Part shown: positions 58,601 to 64,000 of the stretch, in pieces
Numbering within the stretch: position 1 is the first letter of the stretch
Layout: every line of letters starts with the position of its first letter
Assembly: GCA_946406115.1 (NCBI GenBank)
Contig: OX291545.1
Coordinates: 22,067,153 to 22,131,152, forward strand
Source: Apoda limacodes
Lineage: Eukaryota > Arthropoda > Insecta > Lepidoptera > Limacodidae
Reading direction: 5' to 3'
DNA: 64,000 nt
The notes under the pieces: model-generated
What the model was told of the DNA's origin: nothing
What the model saw: the letters and a program-made list of their open reading frames with translations, nothing else
Database searches by the model: none
Translations under genes and position numbers: made by a program

Positions 58601-58839
58601 CTGTAATGCTATGCGGATAAAAATATTTTGGCGGGTTATTAGTTTTACAAGTGATTAAATCATACAAAAAGAACTAATTAATTGCAGATTACTGGAAGAA
58701 AAAGATACAAGAATACAGTAGCTGGTTAGCAGACGACTTAAAGTATGGGACTGATGAATCTAAGCGCCCAGGGAAGCCAAAAACTGCTGAAGAAATGTTT
58801 GGAACTGACGGTTCTTTTAGACAGCTTCAATTTGATTAA
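46492..58839 (+). CDS. Gene 3: complete CRAL-TRIO domain protein, 307 residues
   Basis: Seven exons: 46492-46630, 48783-48939, 50946-51075, 54045-54176, 57391-57501, 58047-58149, 58688-58839 (924 nt). All boundaries are GT/AG with the same phases as gene 2. N-terminal helical domain: 'HIKEWIGKQPHLRART', 'FLRGCKFSLERTKEKLDLF'. Sec14-like domain: 'MIRAGAYDP', 'ADDDQAIVAGTQ', 'RMKGFHFLN', 'FLNEKNRNR', 'LPAEYGG'. The tail ends 'DGSFRQLQFD'. Exon 6 is one codon shorter than in genes 1 and 2. No signal peptide is seen. Probably a cytosolic carrier of hydrophobic ligands; the specific ligand is unknown. Introns hold LINE, Penelope-like and LTR-like insertions but exons are clean. Confidence 0.92.
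46631..47200. other. Intron 1 of gene 3, first part: no gene seen
   Basis: No domain in any frame; the open frames continuing from exon 1 are read-through. Confidence 0.5.
47210..48010 (-). mobile_element. Decayed LINE fragment in intron 1 of gene 3
   Basis: Minus-strand pieces include 'SDSMDINAGVPQGSVLSP' (about 47980-47927) with a degraded 'LLYINDTLI', then words matching 49990-50330 ('gatgtcaacaccaagga' type). It is a second, more decayed relative of the LINE at 49650-50885. Confidence 0.7.
48082..48721 (+). mobile_element. Possible miniature LTR-type element (paired direct repeats with purine tract)
   Basis: 48082-48149 and 48650-48721 share 'tgtagtgacgtaaccctcac', a short variable part, and 'tatgctaacaaagagtagta' with 'ataaatgact'. 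The second is preceded by 'aaaaggggcg', like a polypurine tract. Only about 70 bp match and the 500-bp interior has no coding sequence. Terminal 'CA' and target duplication could not be fixed. Confidence 0.4.
48783..48939 (+). CDS. Gene 3 exon 2
   Basis: 157 nt, phase 1 in and 2 out, between 'tttttacag' and 'gtaagt'. It encodes 'DQWILTFLRGCKFSLERTKE'. Confidence 0.92.
48940..49640. other. Intron 2 of gene 3, first part: no gene seen
   Basis: AT-rich; a 'gtccgtatgtccgtctgtaaca' word near 49037 is a scrap of repeat U. No gene. Confidence 0.45.
49650..50885 (-). mobile_element. 5'-truncated LINE (CR1/jockey group) in intron 2 of gene 3
   Basis: The minus strand from 50885 down: 'KAFDR' region near 50795, 'LPSYGVPEGLCKWVANYLSA' (50753-50690), 'MDINAGDPQGSGMSP' (about 50655-50610), 'NPTKTQVCAFTAKKTPF' (50400-50340), thumb and C-terminus ending near 49722, then 3' UTR and a 20-base poly-A (poly-T at 49651-49671). 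The YADD box reads 'LANDS', so the second catalytic position is Asn, and several frameshifts are present: dead on arrival or decayed. It lies antisense to gene 3. Confidence 0.88.
50946..51075 (+). CDS. Gene 3 exon 3
   Basis: 130 nt, phase 2 in and 0 out, between 'cctttcag' and 'gtaagt'. It encodes 'NFLILPKASGPDSPKTIMIR' and 'AGAYDPAKYSLPDLLSVSRV'. It starts only 60 bases beyond the LINE. Confidence 0.92.
51578..52012 (-). repeat. Interspersed repeat family U, inverted copy
   Basis: A near-complete reverse copy: tail 'gtgcgagtcagctcgcgcac' at 51587, then 'catgagatacagcctggtga', 'ggacggacggacggacagcg', and start 'cctttgggtacggaaccct'. It lies in intron 3 of gene 3. Confidence 0.8.
52880..53470 (+). 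pseudogene. Penelope-like element reverse transcriptase fragment
   Basis: Consecutive plus-strand pieces: 'KFTHEIAHITFLDVDI' (about 52902-52949), 'RPFHTKTSIPYSLSI' (from 53022), and 'AHIIKKYFVDILPILITNT' (about 53262-53318) followed by 'LTFTFRQNKNIKQNLSKIKS'. Succession and wording match the part of Penelope-like RTs after the catalytic box. Stops separate the pieces, so it is dead. No GIY-YIG part is nearby, and its relation to the 4660-5236 remnant is unproven. Confidence 0.68.
54045..54176 (+). CDS. Gene 3 exon 4
   Basis: 132 nt, phase 0, between 'atttatag' and 'gtgaaa'. It encodes 'IMLADDDQAIVAGTQTVMDL' and 'EGTTVAHFLHMSP'. Confidence 0.92.
54177..55010. other. Intron 4 of gene 3, first part: microsatellites, no gene
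   Basis: AT-rich with repeated 'agtaaataaatatagta' steps (54720-54815) and a GT microsatellite at 54865-54915. Confidence 0.6.
55017..56285 (-). mobile_element. Decayed LINE with FADD reverse transcriptase box, intron 4 of gene 3
   Basis: The minus strand from 56285 down: 'FRNRRSTSDAIDHLVEYI' type block (about 56235-56180), 'IDYGVPQGSVLGPTLFLIYI' (55977-55918), catalytic 'FADDTVLL' (about 55880), and C-terminal frame 55403-55017 with 'LERAQRAILKVMSFKKYRHP'. The catalytic box is intact but stops and shifts occur between 55820 and 55410. Endonuclease part missing. A different family from the 49650 LINE. Confidence 0.8.
56290..57390. other. Rest of intron 4 of gene 3: no gene seen
   Basis: A repeat-V-like scrap at about 56540-56640 ('cctgtgccaaattttagctc'). 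The open frame 57097-57516 overlaps exon 5 in another register and is not a gene. Confidence 0.45.
57391..57501 (+). CDS. Gene 3 exon 5
   Basis: 111 nt, phase 0, between 'aatatttcag' and 'gtgagt'. It encodes 'TRMKGFHFLNAPNWFETILN' and 'TFLNEKNRNR'. Confidence 0.92.
57541..57760 (-). mobile_element. LINE 3'-end fragment in intron 5 of gene 3
   Basis: T-run then 'cggtgacaaacaagctta' and 'agaattccatactgtagtcc', as at 49670-49880 and 20815-21000. Confidence 0.65.
57761..57930. other. GC-rich block of unknown nature
   Basis: About 60% GC in a 35% GC setting, with 'cttcgggttcgaggctcac' resembling a box B. It follows the LINE fragment without a clear border. Could be an unrecognised SINE or LINE piece. 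Confidence 0.3.
58047..58149 (+). CDS. Gene 3 exon 6
   Basis: 103 nt, phase 0 in and 1 out, between 'ctttcag' and 'gtaggt'. It encodes 'ISVYKNVEEMYKIIPKHVLP' and 'AEYGGDAGTVKEIT', one residue shorter than its paralogues near residue 230. Confidence 0.9.
58688..58839 (+). CDS. Gene 3 exon 7 (terminal)
   Basis: 152 nt, phase 1 in, after 'attgcag', stop TAA at 58837-58839. It encodes 'YWKKKIQEYSSWLADDLKYG' and the tail 'KTAEEMFGTDGSFRQLQFD'. Confidence 0.92.
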
Positions 58840-58862
58840 TTTTGACATGTAATTACGAAACA

Positions 58863-58868
58863 AATAAA
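58863..58868 (+). terminator. Poly-A signal of gene 3
   Basis: AATAAA 24 bases after the stop codon. Confidence 0.65.
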
Positions 58869-58869
58869 A

Positions 58870-60430
58870 ATTCTGTTACTTCTGTTGGTAACACGAATAG
58901 TTATTGTTTATGCCTGTCCTAACTTGTAAGTAAGTATATTTAAGGGCCCTCAGCTCTAAAAAGTCATGTGTGCGTGCAACAACGTCTTTTTTTAACTTTT
59001 TTTGTGCAGTTATGTTACTGTTTTTTAATATTTGATTTTCTTTATTCAAATTTACAATTAAAATTGAATGTAAATTGAATTTACATTCCGCATTTCGATT
59101 CGATTCGATTTATTAGTACCTTAATTCTATACTGGTATCATCAAGGAGCCTTAGTTAGTACCTAGACAGGCGTAACGATATGCAAAGGTGGGCGCGGGCA
59201 CACTTTGCACTTTCTTCTATTGAACCTAGAATTGGAAATCTTGTCAAAAACATGCAAGCACATCCATCTGATTGACTTTTCTTACAACAAGTGTGTGAAA
59301 ACAATTATTTTTAAATAAAATACCTAAAAAGTATTTTGTACTTTGTTACCATTATTGTATTTTACCATTTCGTGGTAAGCCCACTCGCTGCCGCTTGCTG
59401 TATCGAGGGTATTTTAATTTTTAACAGTAGGGAGGCGTGATAAAACTTTGGGAACCGCTGATCTAGTTGCATCTAGTGTATACTGTAAGTAAATTCAATT
59501 TAACGCACATGGGACGTAAGTACTTTGAAATCATTAGTGATGTAAGCTTCTTGTTACAGAAACTTGAAAAAACGCCCGATTTCCATTTTCCAAACCATTT
59601 TTCGACTCAATTTTGTATAAAGAGTGTCGTTGTCATAAAAATATATCGATTTATTAATCCTTACATAAATATCTAATCAGCAGCACCTGAAACATTGTAT
59701 GACAATGATTGCAGTAGGTCTTACATTAGTTGCAGTCACTGCTATTTATTTTTTGGTGGTATTTTTTGTTTTAGAGAGAATCTTTTTGATATTCGACCTA
59801 TGTCCTTACTTACCATAGGGTGGTCAAAGGTTCATAAATATGCATACTGAAACTATAAAACTATAAAATACGTAACAATAGCCTCGTTTGTAGTGGGATC
59901 TGCTACAATCGCCATTAAATACTCGTATCAAATACAACTCGATAATATTTTTGCTCGATGCCTGACATTAATTTCATGTCGAAATTGCTTATTGAAAATC
60001 TTAGCATTAAATCATATTTTTGTTATGAGGGACGAAAACATCCGCATTGTGCTAAAAGGTAACAAAGCTATACAATAAAGTTAACATTCTAGCCTCACCT
60101 TGCTCTCACTATTAAGGTAAAGGTTTTGTACCAAATAGAGAAGGTTCTGTGGTATTTATTTTATCATTTCAAAGATCTTGATGCAATCAATGCAACAAAA
60201 GGCCTTAGCTTAATCAACAAGCATGTTGCCAATGAGACGTTAAATTCTTGGCTCTTTTCAATTACCTCCCTCAAATTCAAAATTTGTGCCTTATCTCTTG
60301 ACCAAAGTCTGCCTGTTGTCTTGCAATTTGCCTGCTAATGGAGCTCTATCACCAGTTTTGTATAAAAAATGCTGGCATGAGATATGAGGGTGATGGACTG
60401 GTAGTTTGAAAACTTACACGTTGATCCTTT
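58870..60430. other. Intergenic, no gene seen
   Basis: AT-rich. Open frames at 59467-59676, 59893-60078 and 60126-60338 show no domain. No fourth CRAL-TRIO exon was found downstream. Confidence 0.5.
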
Positions 60431-61746
60431 ATTATGCAATGAAATTAAGAGAGGTAGGGCATAGCGAGTAATCGCACAAATAAGCCGCCCGAGCAACAAA
60501 AGCAGGGCATAGCGAGTACTTCCTCGAATAAAAAGCTTTAACTGGGGAAGTACCTCCGCCTTACAGAAAACCGCGGCCACAATAACGCCAACAGGGAGTA
60601 GTGTTGGGTTCCTGGCGGTAGTAAGGTTGCCGGAGATCTTTAGGATTTGCTGCGCGGATAGCGGAGGACCGGCGGTGCTCGTCGCAGTCATTGCTAGGCA
60701 TAGACGCGGCGTGCTGGTACGGCGGTTAGGGAGACCTAATGAAACGGCTGACCACTTGCCGCCCGCAGGTTTTACGGGTTCCAGAACCCAGGGATTACTT
60801 AATCTTCGCCCTGAGAGGCTGAATTGCCAACCTGTGTAAAGTCTATAAAGCAGTAGTGGTGCCGGAGAGGTAGACCGGAGTGGACCCGACTACTACCACA
60901 GAGAGGGGTCAGGGGCCCTTCCACCCGCCGTGCCAGCAACCGTATTATCTGTGCCGAGCTTCGGCAGTTCTAGTACCGCACTTTTTGCCCTCAAAGTTGT
61001 CTGCGTAGTGAATCCTCATGTTTAGTCTTAGTAACTTTTAAAATATGGCATCAAGTAAAAAGAAAAGTTTTTTTTCAGCGGCCGGTTCATTCACTTTTAA
61101 TGTGGACTTCTGCAACATTAGGGGTATTCACGCAAGTCTTAACGCAGTCCACCGCCACCTAGAGACTGCGCAGCCAACCATTCTTTTTCTTACGGAGACG
61201 CAGATATCCTGCCCAGCCGATACATCATACCTACATTATCCCGGCTACAAACTCGAACACAATTTTGTGAGTCGTGCCAGTGTATGTATGTTCGCCCGGG
61301 AGGATATCTTCTGTCGCCGCCTCTTAGCCTTGAGGACAGGGACCTGTCAATATTATGAGTGCGGGTAGATCACAGCGGCCACATTCGTCTCTATGCGTGC
61401 CTTTACAAGTCTCATAGCGGTGACACGGACGTTGCTCGACTCTTTACGCACCTGAGTTTGACGACTGACTAAGTTCTTGAGCGTTATCCCACAGCAGCGT
61501 GAGTGGCTCAGTTCTCGAACCAATAACTACGCAGGGATATCTGCTCATGAATTTGCTCTGACCTATGGATTACCTCAGCTGGTACTTTTTCCAACGAGAA
61601 TACCAGATATAGAGGACCATACAACCTCCTTACTAGACCTACTGCTGACTACACGTCCGAACGGATATTCCGTCTCAGTGAATAAGCCTCTTGGATCCTC
61701 GGCCAATCCCCATACCAATCATACGGCTATTTTATATTTTGTTTAA
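60430..61746 (+). mobile_element. 5' half of a LINE: GC-rich 5' UTR and endonuclease
   Basis: A GC-rich leader (about 60440-61040) precedes an ATG at 61045. The frame reads 'FNVDFCNIRGIHASLNAVHR', 'TILFLTETQISCP' and 'YPGYKLEHNF', the start of the apurinic-type endonuclease of LINE ORF2. After a break at 61368, 'LSSRTNNYAGISAHEFALTY' and 'PDIEDHTTSLLDLLLTTRPN' (61500-61660) give the C-terminal half, where the usual Asp-His core is partly missing. No reverse transcriptase follows, so the element is 3'-deleted. Probably the same family as the 49650 LINE, by inference. Confidence 0.82.
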
Positions 61747-61969
61747 AAGCCAACACTTTTAGATACTTACATTACAATTACTTTGTTTTTGGGGCATACA
61801 TTTTTTTTATACCTATGTAGTTTATTTATGCCAATCTTTACCGATTAAGAATCAGATCTTGATCATCCTGGAGATCAGGATTTAGAAAACCATCTGCAGT
61901 CTCTTGTAGTATACGATGTAACGGCTATTAAATGAGTGTTTATTGTGTTTAACTTTACGATTTGATATT

Positions 61970-62510
61970 ATGGCAAGTAAGTTTGGGATCGTCGACAATT
62001 CTCACAGCTCGTCGTTGAACCGAGTCAAATAGGCCAAGCTTGTATCCGGGTGCACCTGCCCAGAGATGGCAGCATTACTCCATAAGGGGCCGAACTTGCG
62101 ACTTGTAAAGCAGCATCCTTTGCCCCAACGTGAAGTGCAACTTCACTCTGTTGAGTACACCAAAGTTTTTGACGCTACCTTCAACTTGTCATGCAAATGA
62201 TCTCGGAACTTAACATCGCTGAAGATGTCAACAACAAGTATCCCATTGGGATTTGAAGATGGAGAGGGGAGTGTTGTGAAATTTTATGACCACAATGAAT
62301 GGGGTTTTCTTAGTGGTCTTTGTACGGTTGAAGCGGACCAAGTTTTCCCGTCCCCAGTCAGAGACCTTGGACAGAGTGGTCTAAATTTCTGCATAAAGTT
62401 CTTCACGCTTTTCCTTTTTTATACTACTAAGGTGGCAAATGAGCTAATCCCATACTATAGTCCTTAGAGAAAACCTTCGTAGGAAGCTCATTCCACAACG
62501 GAACGAAGGA
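61970..62510 (-). mobile_element. LINE fragment, reversed
   Basis: Carries 'gtatccgggtgcacctgccc', 'agagatggcagcattactcc' and 'gaatggggttttcttagtgg' as at 50090-50360, then a 3' end scrap 'ctactaaggtggcaaatgag' at 62426. Internally rearranged and dead. Confidence 0.75.
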
Positions 62511-62514
62511 TGTT

Positions 62515-63240
62515 TTTTCGTCCTGGTTAGTACTATGTACCTACTTTGTTTGCAAACAACGTCACTATATGTCGCTCCACTTAAAAATGTATATGAACGT
62601 TCACGTCCTAGGATGTCAGTGAGAACTGATTTTACTTGCTATTTTCACAACGTCACTAGACGCCGCTGCCTTTTGTATGTGATATTGATTTGTTGACGTG
62701 AATGTGTTAAATTAATGTCGTATATATGTTATATAGGTTCGTTAGTTTTGACATGACAAGTGATTTATACCCAGGTCCAGCTTCCTAGGTAAGATGATGG
62801 AACTGGAAGGTAGGCATAGGAACTCTCACCTAAACAAGATAGTACTGTTGTGTTTGGGCTCGTTATACAAACTTAGCTAATTCCATATTTCTCTAAAACC
62901 GCACTGTTACAATTTTACAAGCTTTTATTTAAGATCTCAGAGCGATCTGACATATGTGAAATAAGACATAGATGAAACCTTAGGTTCTTAGTAGCGTCTC
63001 ATGTTTTTTAAACACCTGCGTGCTGTTGGAGCTCGCCTTGTGACACCTGGGCAGGTACCAGGTAAGAAAGGTAACTAAAAATAAGATTTACTTAACTTAA
63101 ATTGAAAAGGCTGATTTTTATATATGTTTTGCAGAATAGTATTCTAAAATAGTTTTATAAGTGGCAGACACGTTCCATGGGCCAAAACTTTTGTCGGACG
63201 CTTTAAAGCTCCACAAACAATAATCGAACTTTACTTATTT
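62515..63240. other. Intergenic, no gene seen
   Basis: No coding sequence or RNA gene recognised. Confidence 0.5.
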
Positions 63241-63253
63241 TTACATGACTGAT

Positions 63254-63706
63254 TTTAAGGGTTCCGTGCCTGAAAGGTAATTAGGAACCCTATTACTAAA
63301 GCTTCGCTGTCCATCCGTCCATCCGTCAGTCTATCACCAGGCTGTATCTCATGAATCGTTATAGTTAGACAATTGAAATTTTCACAGAAGATGTATTTCT
63401 GTTGCCGCTATAACAACAAACTATAAAAAACAGAATAAAATTTATATTTGAGGGGGCTCCCATACAACAAACGTGAATTTTTTACTCGATTTTACTCGAT
63501 ACCGATTACGGCAACAGGTAGACGCTTTAAATATTCACAGAATACTTAATTATATAGGCACTTTAGAAATAAATAATTAAATTTAAATAAAATAAATATT
63601 TAAGGGGTGCTCCAATACAACAAATTTGTTTTTTTGCCTTTTTTTATAGATAATGGTACGGAACCCTTCGTGCGCGAGTCCGACTCGCACTTGGCCGATT
63701 TTTAAA
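63254..63706 (+). repeat. Interspersed repeat family U, best-preserved copy
   Basis: About 450 bp: 'agggttccgtgcctgaaagg', 'cctattactaaagcttcgct', 'gtccatccgtccatccgtca', 'ccaggctgtatctcatgaat', 'ggggctcccatacaacaaac', and the end 'cgtgcgcgagtccgactcgc' with 'acttggccgattttta'. No open frame. A non-coding family present at least four times in full or near-full form in this window. Confidence 0.8.
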
Positions 63707-63711
63707 TTTGT

Positions 63712-63900
63712 TCAAAGTCAAAGTCAAAGTCAAAATGGTTTATTCAAATAAGGATTTTACAATCACTTTTGAATCGTCAAAGTTTTTAAATATTATTTTT
63801 TGAACCCTCCCACCTTCCCGCCGGTTCACAATGTTGTTGATTTCTACCGAGAAGAATCCGGCAAGAAACTCGATAGTTACTCTTTTAAAAACACTTAAAT
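63712..63900 (+). repeat. Interspersed repeat family W with AAAGTC microsatellite
   Basis: Begins with 'caaagtcaaagtcaaagtca', then 'cttttgaatcgtcaaag', 'ccgccggttcacaatgttg' and 'gagaagaatccggcaagaaa'. Inverted copy at 21055-21200, partial at 31590-31690. Confidence 0.6.
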
Positions 63901-64000
63901 AAACTAAAATACAATTAATGTTTTAAAAAAAAGATTTTTAGTCGTACAATTTTATGTTATTTCCATTTTAATTTGGTTTACCTATGCATCCTGTAATTGA

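Noticed and set aside
1..64000. CRISPR arrays, bacterial operons, tRNA or rRNA genes
   Set aside because: No regularly spaced short repeats with unique spacers, no Shine-Dalgarno-linked gene runs and no complete tRNA or rRNA fold was recognised; the sequence is eukaryotic.

Overview
The window reads as an AT-rich insect nuclear genome, almost certainly a moth or butterfly. There are no bacterial-style operons. Real coding sequence is confined to short exons with GT/AG boundaries. The intergenic and intronic space is filled with repeats typical of Lepidoptera: LINE tails with 'ggtggcaaacaagc' 3' ends, the 'gtgcgcgagtccgactcgcac' unit, copia, mariner, piggyBac and Penelope-like remnants. The species cannot be named from the sequence alone.

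The host genes are three tandem, same-strand (+) paralogues of the insect CRAL-TRIO family (Sec14-fold small hydrophobic ligand binders, usually annotated 'alpha-tocopherol transfer protein-like' or 'pinta-like'). Gene 1 (3675-18557) shows only its last four exons, and its 5' half lies left of the window. Gene 2 (23898-36720) is complete: seven exons, 308 residues. Gene 3 (46492-58839) is complete: seven exons, 307 residues. Exon lengths and phases are the same in all copies (139/157/130/132/111/106/152 nt, with one codon missing from exon 6 of gene 3), so the cluster arose by tandem duplication of a spliced gene. No inactivating change was found in any exon.

Layout: 1-3670 LINE 3' end, copia scrap and a MITE candidate; 3675-18557 gene 1, with a Penelope-like scrap, a decayed minus-strand copia with both LTRs and a fossil mariner in intron 4, and in intron 6 a second mariner that was itself split by a copia element with near-identical LTRs; 18.6-23.8 kb intergenic LINE and SINE fragments; 23.9-36.7 kb gene 2, with a decayed LINE in intron 1; 36.8-46.4 kb intergenic, with 5S-rRNA-like repeats, an internally deleted piggyBac and a 1.2-kb tandem array; 46.5-58.8 kb gene 3, with LINEs, LTR-like repeats and a Penelope-like RT fragment in its introns; 58.9-64 kb intergenic, with the 5' half of a LINE and further repeats.

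The three proteins probably work independently as lipid, retinoid, carotenoid or tocopherol carriers of differing ligand or tissue use. Nothing in the DNA fixes the ligand. The most unusual non-gene observation is a repeat carrying a reverse-strand stretch that closely matches the internal promoter region of 5S rRNA, joined to a tail shared with a much more abundant repeat. All calls were made by eye from sequence, without database searches or alignments.
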